From assembly GCF_016925535.1 (NCBI RefSeq), contig NZ_CP070496.1, positions 1,178,001-1,242,000 on the forward strand: DNA of 64,000 bases, read 5' to 3'. Shown here one piece after another: positions 1 through 10,942 of the stretch. Origin of the DNA: Natronoglycomyces albus (GTDB taxonomy: Bacteria; Actinomycetota; Actinomycetes; Mycobacteriales; Micromonosporaceae). The translations under genes and the position numbers were made by a program. How positions within the stretch are numbered: the first letter of the stretch is position 1; the number at the start of each line of letters is the position of its first letter. A model generated the notes under the pieces. That model worked only from the letters and a program-made list of their open reading frames with translations. It did not search any database and had not been told where the DNA came from.

Positions 1-393
1 AGTACCACCACTCACATCCGCACCCCAGCGGTCGTGCGTCTCAACCGCTACATCCGCATCCCTCGTCAGGTGTCGTCCAATCCCAATCGGCGCGGAGTGT
101 TCATCCGCGATAACAATGCCTGCGTCTATTGCGGTGGCAAAGCCGAGACGATCGATCACGTCGTCCCCCGGAGCCGGGGCGGCACTCACACCTGGGACAA
201 CGTTGTCGCGGCGTGTGCCAACTGCAACCATCGCAAGAGTGACCGGTCCTTGGCTGATCTGGGATGGACCCTGAACCGTACACCCACTGTCCCCTCCAGC
301 TGGCAGCTGCGAGGTTTGAGCATTCATCGCCATACCGACCCGCGCTGGGAAGTCTGGCTGCCCGGTTCATCCCGACAGGTCATGGCCGCCTGA
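1..393 (+). CDS. HNH endonuclease family protein, 5' end outside window
   Basis: The reading frame is open from base 1, so the N-terminus lies upstream and the GTG at 34 is probably internal. Visible from the frame are the segment RTPAVVRLNRYIRIPR, a CVYCGG zinc knuckle, the HNH core ETIDHVVPRSRGG with HTWDNVV, and CANCNHRKSDR, the second Cys pair of a Zn-stabilised ββα-metal fold. The C-terminus LADLGW..R.P matches the short actinobacterial HNH family of about 165 residues. Members are predicted DNA nucleases, but the cellular role of this conserved gene is not established. In mycobacteria the orthologue sits next to ctaJ and a DUF5130 gene, as here. The family assignment is firm; the true start cannot be seen. 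Confidence 0.85.
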   Translation, partial: STTTHIRTPAVVRLNRYIRIPRQVSSNPNRRGVFIRDNNACVYCGGKAETIDHVVPRSRGGTHTWDNVVAACANCNHRKSDRSLADLGWTLNRTPTVPSSWQLRGLSIHRHTDPRWEVWLPGSSRQVMAA

Positions 394-627
394 GCCTTGC
401 CCGAGGCCGTGCCCCTTGATCAAGCAATGCCCTTCCGGCTGCCCGTGGGCGAACCACGTCACTGGTCGCGGCAGCTCTTGGAGTGCCTGAGAAATCTTCC
501 CATGTCTGTCGGGCGAGGTTTGTTCGGCCTCCTAGGTCTGTCGCGACCTGTGGCATTGTGAGTCAGGCAATTAGACTAGGGTGATGCTTGAATCTTTGCC
601 CTGTTCAAAGGAACGAAGGAACGACAC

Positions 628-924
628 ATGACGGCCTTGCAAGAGGCGCTGATCCTCATCGGCGTGCCTGTCGGCGTCACTGTTGTGGTGTATGCGCTGA
701 TCTATATGCGTAGTCCCCGCAAACAGCAGAGCTACCGCCCCGGGCGTCCCTATAACTACCCGCCGGTGTGGTTTGTGGCCCGGCCGGAAGGCGTCAGCAT
801 CGCCGCCGCCGCGGAACTGACCTCAGCGACCGAACCCCCACAGCTAGAATCCGCTGGCAGCGTCGAGAAGTCCTCGCGCGACGTCAGCCCCAGCCCGAAG
901 GGAGGCGCGCATGGCAGCTGGTAA
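628..924 (+). CDS. ctaJ: small membrane protein, probable aa3-type cytochrome oxidase subunit CtaJ
   Basis: This 98-residue protein has one N-terminal membrane helix (about residues 7–27, LILIGVPVGVTVVVYALIYM). A basic, Tyr/Pro-rich stretch follows (RPGRPYNYPPVWF), then a low-complexity Ala/Ser tail. AAGGA lies eight bases before the ATG. Its place between an HNH nuclease gene and a DUF5130 gene is where actinobacteria encode CtaJ, a small accessory subunit of the respiratory CIII–CIV supercomplex. The assignment rests on context, length and topology, not on a catalytic motif. It overlaps the next gene by 14 bases, which suggests translational coupling. Confidence 0.62.
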   Translation: MTALQEALILIGVPVGVTVVVYALIYMRSPRKQQSYRPGRPYNYPPVWFVARPEGVSIAAAAELTSATEPPQLESAGSVEKSSRDVSPSPKGGAHGSW

Positions 925-1318
925 CTCGACGGCCACCCAGGCCGAACCCGACGTCACCGACGGACCGTTCGAAGTCAAGGAACTGCTGCGTATCGACCAG
1001 GCGCTGACCGCCGCGGACGCTAACGGCCGTGGGCTGAAGTTCAGCGTCTACGTCGGACCATTGCACGATCCTGTGCGCGGGGCCGCCGAGGCGATGCACG
1101 ACCAGCTAGAAGACCCCGATCACTCGATCCTCATCGCCATCTCACCCCAGCAGCGGCAGCTTGAGGTCGTCACGGGTAAGGCCGCGCGGGAGCGAGTGCC
1201 GGACCGGCAAGTCTCGCTAGCGGTCTTTTCGATGGAGGCGTCATTCGGCGCCGGAAACCTTGCTGAAGGAATCGTCACCGGCCTTCGTATGTTGGGAGAG
1301 CAAGCCGCTCACAACTAG
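911..1318 (+). CDS. DUF5130 family protein
   Basis: This 135-residue soluble protein has the DUF5130 pattern: a central KFSVYVGPL, then a block ending VVTGKAARERVPDR, and a C-terminal ASFGAGNLAEGIVTGLRMLGE. The family resembles the TPM phosphatase-like fold, but no biochemical role is known to me. The ATG at 911 overlaps the end of the ctaJ-like gene and is preceded by AAGGGAGG within that gene, so the two are probably co-translated. A strong perfect hairpin 14 bases after the stop closes the unit. Its neighbours are the same as in mycobacteria, which supports orthology. Confidence 0.8.
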   Translation: MAAGNSTATQAEPDVTDGPFEVKELLRIDQALTAADANGRGLKFSVYVGPLHDPVRGAAEAMHDQLEDPDHSILIAISPQQRQLEVVTGKAARERVPDRQVSLAVFSMEASFGAGNLAEGIVTGLRMLGEQAAHN

Positions 1319-1331
1319 TCTTTAGTGGTGT

Positions 1332-1373
1332 TAAGAGTGCGGACCCAAGCAACTGCTTGGGTCCGCACTCTTA
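1332..1373 (+). terminator. 19-bp perfect hairpin after DUF5130 gene
   Basis: Arms 1332–1350 and 1355–1373 are exact reverse complements of 19 bases with a four-base loop. There is no long U tract, as is common for actinobacterial terminators. It sits directly downstream of the ctaJ–DUF5130 pair. Confidence 0.85.
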
Positions 1374-1457
1374 TGTCGACTAAGTAGGGGTGGCGAAGTG
1401 TCCATGTCGTGCCAGGACAGCATCTCGAAGTCGGTTCCCGTCTGGCTGGGAATGACT

Positions 1458-1556
1458 GAGGTTGATGCGAAGACACTTTCGGGGATCTCGTCGGCTCGTT
1501 TAGGAACTTAAACGTCGTCTCCTTCGGCTTTGAATGTGCGCGGGTGCGCAAGCTTC
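1458..1556 (+). repeat. 100-bp intergenic repeat, copy A
   Basis: This is a diverged member of the repeat family described in the findings. It keeps the internal TCGTCGGCTCGTTTA, a central CGTTTA...TAAACG hairpin and the TTTGAATGTGC segment. The inverted ends are degraded (GAGGTTGATGCGAAG at the left, GCGCAAGCTTC at the right). It lies between the 3' ends of the DUF5130 and phosphoesterase genes and is in the same orientation as copy B on the other side of that three-gene module. Confidence 0.75.
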
Positions 1557-1581
1557 ACTGAGAGGGGGAATCCCGAGCCTC

Positions 1582-1606
1582 GGCCCAGCCACGTCGGAGG
1601 CTGGCC
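1582..1606 (-). terminator. possible terminator of the phosphoesterase operon
   Basis: On the minus strand, GGCCAGCC and GGCTGGGCC form a short hairpin with an eight-base loop. It starts about ten bases after the phosphoesterase stop codon. The stem has one bulge and no U tract, so the call is tentative. Confidence 0.4.
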
Positions 1607-1616
1607 CCGGCCCGCG

Positions 1617-2885
1617 TCATTCGCTGCGTAGCGTCACAACTGTGATGTCCGACGGGGCACCCACTCGCACCGGCGGGCCCCACGTGCCAGCGCCACGGGT
1701 GACGTACAGCTGAGTGTCACCGTGGGCTTCGAGACCGGCCAATGTGGGGTTTGCCAGGTCGGCCACATAGGTGAAGGGCCATATCTGTCCGCCGTGGGTA
1801 TGGCCAGCCAGTAGCAAGTCCACGTCCCACTCTTGCGCCTCGTCGATGACGATGGGTTGATGCGACATGAGAACTACGGCGCGGTTAGGTTCGCGGTCGG
1901 CCAAGGCCGCTGCGAAGTCTGGTCCCTCGTCGCCGGGTTGACCTTGAGAATCGGCGGCGACGTCATTGATGCCAGCTAGGTCGAAGCCAGTTAGCTCAAC
2001 CCGCTCGTTTTCCAGCGGTGTCAAGCCAAGGCCTCGCAAATGTTCGACCCAGGGATCGGCTCCGACATAGTATTCGTGGTTTCCCGTGACGAAGAACACT
2101 CCGTCGGGGGCGGTCAGCTCCGCTAGCGGTTCGGCCGCTGTCGCCAGCTCCGCCACAGTGCCGTCAACGATGTCGCCCAGGATGGTGATCGCGTCGGCTT
2201 CAGCCCCATTGACGGCTTCGACGATACGTTGACATTGCCTTCGGCCGCGCACTGCGGAAATGTGCAAGTCGCTGACGATGGCGAGTCGGTAACCGTCCGC
2301 GGCCTCCGGAAGCTTCGGCACGGTCACCTCGACGTGGAGCATCCGAGGGGTGCGCAGGGCCTCCCATGTGCCATATCCGACCGTGGACACCGCGGCGACC
2401 CCTGCTCCCAGAGCCAGTGAACGCGAGATGATCTCGCGGCGAGTGCGCCCGCGTGGGAAGGCGGCAGTTGAGGAGTCGGCGTCTTCGTGACTGTTCGGCT
2501 GGCTAGTGGGGGAGTCCTTCCCCGCCAGGGCCGCCATAACAGTGGCATGCGCCATTTCGTCGCGTGAGACTTGCCGCAGTAGCCACCAGCGCACCGGCTC
2601 GATGACCAGCAGCACCAGCACCAGGTACAGACACAGCGGCATCCAGAGGTATCCAGGCAGGGCCACCAATTGCTTGATCCAGAACGGATAACTCAACTGT
2701 GGGGTCGTCATCGCCGCTATGGTCACCAGTGGCAAGACGATGGTGCCGGTGGTACCTAGTCGCCTGGGCCAGGTGCGCTTGTTTGTGGTGTCTCGTACCA
2801 GACGCAACCACAGGTAAAGGTGAAGGCCAACAATGAAGACAAGGGCAAGGACGAGGAACAGTATTGCCAGAAACAGGGTATTCAT
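1617..2885 (-). CDS. membrane-anchored metallophosphoesterase (calcineurin-like, YaeI/YkuE type)
   Basis: This 422-residue protein has about four N-terminal membrane helices (roughly residues 3–30, 45–70, 72–98 and 155–175), then a calcineurin-like domain. All metal-binding blocks are present: IVSDLHIS, ILGDIVDG, VTGNHE, LMSHQP and AGHTHGGQ. A dinuclear metal phosphoesterase active outside the membrane is therefore expected. YkuE-like relatives act on lipids or other phosphoesters, but the substrate here is unknown. The ATG overlaps the stop of the upstream membrane gene (ATGA), so it is the last gene of a three-gene operon. The Arg/Ser-rich stretch before the fourth helix (about 135–155) is poorly conserved in character. 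Confidence 0.88.
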   Translation of the reverse strand: MNTLFLAILFLVLALVFIVGLHLYLWLRLVRDTTNKRTWPRRLGTTGTIVLPLVTIAAMTTPQLSYPFWIKQLVALPGYLWMPLCLYLVLVLLVIEPVRWWLLRQVSRDEMAHATVMAALAGKDSPTSQPNSHEDADSSTAAFPRGRTRREIISRSLALGAGVAAVSTVGYGTWEALRTPRMLHVEVTVPKLPEAADGYRLAIVSDLHISAVRGRRQCQRIVEAVNGAEADAITILGDIVDGTVAELATAAEPLAELTAPDGVFFVTGNHEYYVGADPWVEHLRGLGLTPLENERVELTGFDLAGINDVAADSQGQPGDEGPDFAAALADREPNRAVVLMSHQPIVIDEAQEWDVDLLLAGHTHGGQIWPFTYVADLANPTLAGLEAHGDTQLYVTRGAGTWGPPVRVGAPSDITVVTLRSE

Positions 2886-3973
2886 GTACCGCCGTTATCG
2901 CTAGGGGAGGTGCCGTTCGAGGAACTGCCGTTGGGGGAATCGTCAACGTCGGTGGCCTCTCCCTCGATCGTACGTGGGTCATTCTCTGATGTAGACGGTC
3001 CACCAGCCGCCGGAGACGACGCTCCCGAAGATGACGGTGGCTGAGCGGAGCCGCCCGGGTCACCGTGACGGTTCAAGAATTCCTCCGCTTCGACGGGGCG
3101 CAACATGCCGACGAATTGCCCCCACGGAATTGAATCCGGCGAGACTTCTCGTATCGAGATGATCGTGGTGTTGGGTATGCGGAATGTCAGCGTCGCGGGG
3201 CTGCCTACGCGCTGTTGGGCCAGCACCGCTTCGATGGGGCCGCGACCGGCGAAGCCTTGCGCCAATTCGAATACGACCGCGTCATTGCCCTGCGCCTTGG
3301 GCACCCAATCCATGTCTCGGCGCACTTGTATCACCACGGCGAGTTGCCGTCCGTTCATTGGGCCTTGGAAGACCATTTGCAGTGCTGAGGGATTGCCGTT
3401 GAGCTGCTTCACCGTCCAGCCCTCGGCATCCACATCGACCAGTTGGCCTTCGAAGCGCGAGACAAACTTGTGAACGCGTTTGGCCAGGTGCCGCACTGTT
3501 AGCGGCACGGCGATAAGACGGGCCAGCAGCAGGGCGATGGCCAGCAAGCCAACCAGCACGAACGCGGCCAAGATGGGCGCGAGCCCGGCCTCTTGCAACT
3601 CCACCATTGCCACCCCGGCTAGGAGCCCAAACAACAGCCCAAACGTTGGCCGCAAGTAGAACGGCATCGAGCCGGGAGGACCAGGGGTGGCGATGGGGGC
3701 GAGCAGGCCGATGATGACCGAGAAGATCAGGGCCGTGGCAGTCCAGCCCGGGCCTGGGGCGCCCGCCGCGCTGAGCCACGAGACTGCCCACCACAGCAAG
3801 AGGCCCGAACCGATAAAGAGCGTCGGTATGAACAAAGCGGCGGCGGTCATCAGCTGACGTTGAGACGGCCGACCTCCGGCGATGAGCGGTCCCATCATCA
3901 ACAGCGGAAGAAAGAGACCCAAAGTCAACGTTTGTATAGCACTGACGGCAAGGATCGGCACGATAACCGACAT
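2882..3973 (-). CDS. polytopic membrane protein with cytosolic C-terminal domain, paralogue of the upstream gene
   Basis: I do not recognise a named family in this 363-residue protein. About four to five membrane helices occupy residues 1–160. A soluble domain of about 140 residues follows, beginning FEGQLVDVDAEGWTV, and then a Ser/Gly/Asp-rich disordered tail. The soluble domain aligns with the neighbouring gene: VDVDAEGWTVKQL versus VDIDVPGWTVRDF, and WGQFVGMLRPVEAEEFLNRH versus WEDFVKRLRIVEPLQFLRRH. GGAGG lies seven bases before the ATG. The stop overlaps the phosphoesterase start, so the products may act together at the membrane. That functional link is inference. Confidence 0.7.
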   Translation of the reverse strand: MSVIVPILAVSAIQTLTLGLFLPLLMMGPLIAGGRPSQRQLMTAAALFIPTLFIGSGLLLWWAVSWLSAAGAPGPGWTATALIFSVIIGLLAPIATPGPPGSMPFYLRPTFGLLFGLLAGVAMVELQEAGLAPILAAFVLVGLLAIALLLARLIAVPLTVRHLAKRVHKFVSRFEGQLVDVDAEGWTVKQLNGNPSALQMVFQGPMNGRQLAVVIQVRRDMDWVPKAQGNDAVVFELAQGFAGRGPIEAVLAQQRVGSPATLTFRIPNTTIISIREVSPDSIPWGQFVGMLRPVEAEEFLNRHGDPGGSAQPPSSSGASSPAAGGPSTSENDPRTIEGEATDVDDSPNGSSSNGTSPSDNGGT

Positions 3974-4102
3974 GGAAGGGCCTCCGAAATTGCATAGTGA
4001 ACTACAGCGGTGCGCTCAACGCTGTCAAGTCTAGGAGACCACTGGCGTTTAGCCACTCCACCCTCGCACCCTCAACGGGACCGTTTGCCGCCGCCTTGGC
4101 CC

Positions 4103-5128
4103 CTATACGAGGTCGGGCCCTCGCAAACTGTCGTAATAGGAAACTGAGATGTCGCCGTCGGCGACTCCTTCGACTTCGGGCCGCTGGCGATCGGATTCGG
4201 CTCGGGCATGCCGCCGTAGGAACTGCAGTGGTTCCACGATGCGCAGCCGCTTCACGAAGTCCTCCCATGCAGGCATATCGGCGCTTAGCTGACCAATCGC
4301 CATCCGAGTGGAGTCGTCAACGCGGATTTCGAGTGACTCCAGATTGGCACCGGGATCATATGTCGATAGGACGCCTGGTCCCTGTACGGCCGGGACATCG
4401 AATTGGCGCAGACGTGAACGTCCCTCGACCGCCACCGGTTCCCACCGTTGGTCACATCGCAACTGGGTGGGGACGACAATGTGGCGTGACTCCCAAGGCC
4501 CTTCGAACGTGACGCCAAGAAAGGAATCATCGATCTGGAAGTCCCGGACCGTCCATCCGGGGACGTCTATGTCGACCACTGCCCCTCGGTATTGGTGGAT
4601 GAGGTCGAAGGTGAGCGACTCCACCAATCGAGCCAGCCCCTTGGGACCGGATACTCCCCGAGGGCGGCCACTGGGCTTGGGCAGGAACATGGGAAGCAAA
4701 CAAGCGGCCATGACCACGAGGTACCACTGTTCGATGGAATGGCCGCGATCGGCCAATTCCACCAAGGTCACTCCCGCAGCGATCCCAAAGGCGGTACTGA
4801 CCACCGGTGCCAAGCCCAGCGGTACACCGCTGAGAAGGCCTGTGTCGCGACCGCATGCGCTGCCGCCGACAATGGCCGCCACAATGATCGTCGCGGCCAG
4901 CGGTCCAGAGCTGTCGATACCCAACTGCGCGAACCAATTGGCCCACCAGCGCCACAGAATGAGCGATCCGAGCGCCACGACCACCATGACCGCCAACGAC
5001 CTGACAATGGTGTTGGCCAGTGACCGGGCGGCGGAGTCGGAGAACCGATACATCACAGCGACAAGGGTTATCGCGCAAAACAGGACCTGGGTGAGGCTAA
5101 GGGCGAGGATGGGAAGGAACAGGGACAC
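4103..5128 (-). CDS. polytopic membrane protein, tandem paralogue, first gene of phosphoesterase operon
   Basis: This 341-residue protein of unknown function has about five membrane helices in residues 1–150. Its soluble C-terminal domain is shared with the next gene (VDIDVPGWTV near residue 186, then VTFEGPW, later WEDFVKRLRIVEPLQFLRRH). I chose the GTG at 5128 instead of the ATG at 5155. TGGAGG stands a few bases before it, and the protein then begins VSLFLPILALSL, which aligns with MSVIVPILAVSA of the paralogue. The ATG at 5155 would lie two bases from repeat copy B and has no ribosome-binding site. A 129-base gap separates it from the next gene. Repeat B must contain or displace its promoter. 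Confidence 0.68.
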   Translation of the reverse strand: MSLFLPILALSLTQVLFCAITLVAVMYRFSDSAARSLANTIVRSLAVMVVVALGSLILWRWWANWFAQLGIDSSGPLAATIIVAAIVGGSACGRDTGLLSGVPLGLAPVVSTAFGIAAGVTLVELADRGHSIEQWYLVVMAACLLPMFLPKPSGRPRGVSGPKGLARLVESLTFDLIHQYRGAVVDIDVPGWTVRDFQIDDSFLGVTFEGPWESRHIVVPTQLRCDQRWEPVAVEGRSRLRQFDVPAVQGPGVLSTYDPGANLESLEIRVDDSTRMAIGQLSADMPAWEDFVKRLRIVEPLQFLRRHARAESDRQRPEVEGVADGDISVSYYDSLRGPDLV

Positions 5129-5156
5129 CGGGCCTCCAGGCAGGTCAAAAATCATA

Positions 5157-5256
5157 GCGGCCTACACAAAAGGCGCCTTCGGCGTTCTCGTCGGCTCGTT
5201 TAGGGGCGCAATCTTCGCCTCCTGCGGCATTGAAACCGCACTTTCGCAAAGGCCTC
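5157..5256 (+). repeat. 100-bp intergenic repeat, copy B
   Basis: Copy B is well conserved internally: CTTCGGCGTTCTCGTCGGC, CGTTTA and TTCGCCTCCTGCGGC. The ends are GCGGCCTACACAAAAGG and CTTTCGCAAAGGCCTC. It lies immediately upstream of the 4103–5128 gene and downstream of pepN, in the same orientation as copy A. The complementary strand carries an open frame with the motif AAGGED..PKRADENAE. Confidence 0.8.
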
Positions 5257-5333
5257 ATGGGGGCGCAAACCGATATTAGGAGGGGCGTGCTTGCGATGAC
5301 AAGAGCGTCGTTTCCACCACCGGAGATCACAAA

Positions 5334-5373
5334 GCGGGGGAGCTTGCCTCGCTACCGAGGCAAGCTCCCCCGC
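5334..5373 (-). terminator. 18-bp perfect hairpin downstream of pepN
   Basis: Arms 5334–5351 and 5356–5373 are exact reverse complements with a CTAC loop, 43 bases beyond the pepN stop. This is the likely intrinsic terminator of the minus-strand pepN transcript. Confidence 0.85.
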
Positions 5374-5415
5374 GCATGAATCGTTCTCATCGAACGGCGC
5401 TTTGAAGACGGTCTA

Positions 5416-7959
<2,544 letters not shown>

Positions 7960-8058
7960 GCTGCCCCTCCTTTTCTCATTGGCACATACGGGAGCACTGG
8001 ATGTATCGCGCACCGGGGTCTGATGCGAACTTGAGTGTGTCACATGGTGGTTTGGCTA

Positions 8059-9306
8059 ATGCCTGGTGAGGGTGCGCTAAGTGACTCGAATACCCTGCTG
8101 GATGTGACTGCAGTGCATCCGATCCGTAAGGCGTGGCTCTCCACGGGCTCCACCGGCGCGAAAAACTATGACGAATTTCCCGATGAATCCGACATCACCC
8201 GTATCATCGCGGACAACCCAACGAGCGTGTTGGCGGTGGAAATGCCCGCCCACACCCCCGAAGCGGTAGCAGCGGGCCTCGATTTCGAGGCCGCATTGCC
8301 CGCCGCCGCCCAGCGACTGACCGCCTTGCAACAGGCAGGGCGTTTCACAGACTTCGATTCCGTGGTCGTGGCCTACCGCATTTCTGGTGGGGTTGAACCC
8401 ACCGCCTACGGAATGTATTGCTTCGTCGACACCGGCGAGATATCTTCCACCGCCTCCGAGCCGGGGCGCGTGATCCGCAACGAAGACGTCTTCGTTGAAA
8501 AGGTCGAGCAGCGCAATCAGCTCAACCAACAATTGCGGCACCTACTTTCACCGGTGCTCTTGCTGCAATCGGGGACTGGCCAGGACCTGCATGAGGCCCT
8601 GGCTCGCTACATCGAATCCGCGGGCAAACCCGTCGTGGCCGATATCGACGAAGCCGGACGGACCCACGAAATCTGGGCTGTCACCGAGGCGCCTGTGGCC
8701 AAGGAACTGTGCGAATTGGCCTCGGCGGGCGATCTTATCGTCGCCGACGGTAACCACCGTTCGCTCGCCGCGCAGGTGGGAAAGCTGGACTCGTTCCTCG
8801 CGGTTGTCACCACAGCGCAGTCGGTCACGATTCGGCCCTATCACCGGCTGGTCGCCGGGCTGCCCGGCTCGGCTGCGCAATTGATGGTGCAGCTGTCTCA
8901 GTGCGGGGTGGAGGTCGAACAGATCGACGGTGTGCCCTTCACACCCGAGGCTGGCGGAACGGTCATCGTCTATGGCGGTGGCCGCACGTGGAAGTTGTCA
9001 TTCCCGGCCGCAGAGGGATCAGTGGTGGACCGCTTGGACCACACGCAGGTCGAAAAAGAGGTCTTTGGTCTGCTCGGGTTTGACCCAGGAGACAAGCGCA
9101 TCACCTATGTCGGGGGTGACTACGAACCGGAATGGCTCGCACAGCAGGTAGACGACGGCAAAGCCGACCTGGCCATCCTCATTAGCCCGGTCACCGTCGA
9201 AGACTTCATCGATGTGAATGTGCAGCGGCTGAAGATGCCCCGTAAGTCCACGTGGTTTGTGCCTAAGGCCCGCGCGGGGCTGGTCCTCGCCGACCTGCGC
9301 GACTAG
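8059..9306 (+). CDS. DUF1015 family protein
   Basis: This 415-residue protein belongs to DUF1015. It has VHPIRKAWLSTGSTGAKNYDEF near the start and the signature VADGNHRSLAA near residue 230, where the family usually shows ADGHHR. The C-terminal FVPKARAGLVLADL is also typical. Function is not established for bacteria. The ATG at 8059 is chosen over codons at 8035 and 8044 because GGTGG lies upstream and because those would extend into the shared promoter region with pepN. An internal GTG at 8104 or 8113 is also possible, so the start is uncertain. The gene ends just before a strong terminator. Confidence 0.8.
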   Translation: MPGEGALSDSNTLLDVTAVHPIRKAWLSTGSTGAKNYDEFPDESDITRIIADNPTSVLAVEMPAHTPEAVAAGLDFEAALPAAAQRLTALQQAGRFTDFDSVVVAYRISGGVEPTAYGMYCFVDTGEISSTASEPGRVIRNEDVFVEKVEQRNQLNQQLRHLLSPVLLLQSGTGQDLHEALARYIESAGKPVVADIDEAGRTHEIWAVTEAPVAKELCELASAGDLIVADGNHRSLAAQVGKLDSFLAVVTTAQSVTIRPYHRLVAGLPGSAAQLMVQLSQCGVEVEQIDGVPFTPEAGGTVIVYGGGRTWKLSFPAAEGSVVDRLDHTQVEKEVFGLLGFDPGDKRITYVGGDYEPEWLAQQVDDGKADLAILISPVTVEDFIDVNVQRLKMPRKSTWFVPKARAGLVLADLRD

Positions 9307-9311
9307 CGATG

Positions 9312-9361
9312 CCGGCCCGATCCCATGCCCGAGACCTGGCGCATGGGGCCGGGCCGGTTTT
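9312..9361 (+). terminator. terminator after DUF1015 gene
   Basis: Imperfect 17-base arms (9312–9328 and 9341–9357, CCGGCCCGATCCCATGC against GCATGGGGCCGGGCCGG) are followed by TTTT. It begins six bases after the stop codon. Confidence 0.85.
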
Positions 9362-9432
9362 ATGCGCGACCCCACATCACTGTGGGGCCGATGAGGCGTC
9401 GTCGGGCTTAACTCAGCCTTTACAGTGGGGTC

Positions 9433-9900
9433 GTGCGAATTTACATAGGCTCAGACCACGCAGGTTACGAACTCAAAGGCGAGATCGCTCAGCATCTGAG
9501 GGACAATGGCCACGATGTCACTGACATCGGGCCCGCCGAATACGACGCCGCGGACGACTACCCGGCCTTCTGCCTCCACACGGGAGCTGCCACGGTCTCC
9601 GACCCCGGCAGCCTCGGTATCGTCCTCGGTGGATCGGGAAACGGTGAACAAATCGCTGCGAACAAGGTCCCCGGAGTACGTGCCGTCCTCGCCTGGAGCG
9701 TCGAGACGGCCAAACTGGGGCGCGAACACAATGACGCGAATGTGCTGAGCATTGGCGCACGCATGCACCCCAAGGACGAGGCGCTGGCGATCGTGGACGC
9801 GTTTGTCTCCGAGCCATTCAGCGGCGGAGAACGCCATCAGCGGCGTATCCAGCAGATGCTTGACTATGAGAAGGGCCGTCAGCTGCCAAAGCTTCCCTAA
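9433..9900 (+). CDS. rpiB: ribose-5-phosphate isomerase B
   Basis: RpiB interconverts ribose 5-phosphate and ribulose 5-phosphate in the pentose phosphate pathway. The 155-residue protein has the SDHAG motif at 7–11, the phosphate loop GGSGNGEQIAANK near 66–78 and the family's VLSIGAR. The Cys used as base by E. coli RpiB is replaced by Gly. E72 in GNGEQ corresponds to the Glu base described for the mycobacterial enzyme, so the protein should be active. The start is GTG at 9433. It follows the DUF1015 terminator and has its own hairpin about 90 bases downstream. Confidence 0.93.
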   Translation: MRIYIGSDHAGYELKGEIAQHLRDNGHDVTDIGPAEYDAADDYPAFCLHTGAATVSDPGSLGIVLGGSGNGEQIAANKVPGVRAVLAWSVETAKLGREHNDANVLSIGARMHPKDEALAIVDAFVSEPFSGGERHQRRIQQMLDYEKGRQLPKLP

Positions 9901-9990
9901 TCGTCCGGTGGCTCCATGGCCGTACCGCTTGGCGTCTTAGGCGGCAATGCCGAGTCGCTACCTGCGGCCGAGGAGCATCATCGTTACCAC

Positions 9991-10037
9991 CGAGGGCCCT
10001 GCCCACACCTGCCGATCAGGTGCGGGCAGGGCCCTCG
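9991..10037 (+). terminator. terminator after rpiB
   Basis: Arms of 21 bases (9991–10011 and 10017–10037) pair with one mismatch around a five-base loop, about 90 bases after the rpiB stop. Confidence 0.75.
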
Positions 10038-10131
10038 AACTATGTCCGCCATCGGCCAGCGGGTGACGAATGGGCTGCCCAGTGTCGTTATGGCTCTGGT
10101 GCTGGCGGTGTGACCTTGGTAACGTCCAAAG

Positions 10132-10713
10132 ATGCCGAAACTTATTCGAATTGTTCTTCATGTCCTGCAAGCGATGTCACTACTCGCAAGCCTCATTTAT
10201 GCGCTGATGTACGTCTTGATCGCCGAAGGCCTATGGTCCAGCACTCAGTTGGTCACCTGGGAAGGGCCATATGGCGCCATCATCTTTGGAATCCTGGCGA
10301 TAGCGTTCTCTCCGTCACTATGGAGCAGCCGCCGAGTGGACACATCCGCCGCTGCCCCCGCTGGCGCTATTGGCTCCTACGAAGCCGTCTCCGCTCCGCC
10401 AAACCCGCAACCGAGCCCGCAATACTATGACACCACCGCCGTGCCACCAGATCTTGCGACCCGCCCCACCGCGCAAGCCGCTGCACCTGCCATCCCACCC
10501 GCTACCCAACCAAGCGCCCCGCCCCAGCCAACCCTCGGCCAACCCACCTCCGTGGCGATGGGACAGCCACAGGCCGGAAGCGGATACGCGCCCGAAGCGG
10601 CTGGCCCCAGCCAATTCGCCCCGCGTCACGGGGAACCCGGCGGCCCGCCCATCGGCCAGTCCCCACCGGAGCACAGCAACAGCCTCCACAACCCAAAATC
10701 GCCCTGGAGCTGA
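10132..10713 (+). CDS. hypothetical two-helix membrane protein with Pro/Ala-rich tail
   Basis: I recognise no family in this 193-residue protein. Two membrane helices lie at about residues 8–32 and 44–62. About 120 residues follow that are rich in Pro, Ala, Gln and Ser and probably disordered. The ATG at 10132 follows GGTAACGTCC with only a weak ribosome-binding site. Codon usage resembles the neighbours. The next gene, a kinase with a similar low-complexity linker, begins 229 bases later; whether they are co-transcribed is unclear. Confidence 0.6.
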   Translation: MPKLIRIVLHVLQAMSLLASLIYALMYVLIAEGLWSSTQLVTWEGPYGAIIFGILAIAFSPSLWSSRRVDTSAAAPAGAIGSYEAVSAPPNPQPSPQYYDTTAVPPDLATRPTAQAAAPAIPPATQPSAPPQPTLGQPTSVAMGQPQAGSGYAPEAAGPSQFAPRHGEPGGPPIGQSPPEHSNSLHNPKSPWS

Positions 10714-10942
10714 AACGGAAAAGCCGACAGCAAACGATCTAGGCGGGAGGACCAAGGAGAGACCACACATTCGGCGAAGCGTCTGACATGGGCCTACTTA
10801 CCTTGTGTAACGAGGGGATATCCGGTATTCCTCACTCGCCTTGGCCGGTCCCACAAGGGTGCGATTACCGGTTAGGCTGGTATGTCTGAAAGGTGTTCCA
10901 GACCAGACCCTTATTAGCTCCGCCCTGAAGGAATTGGCTTTA

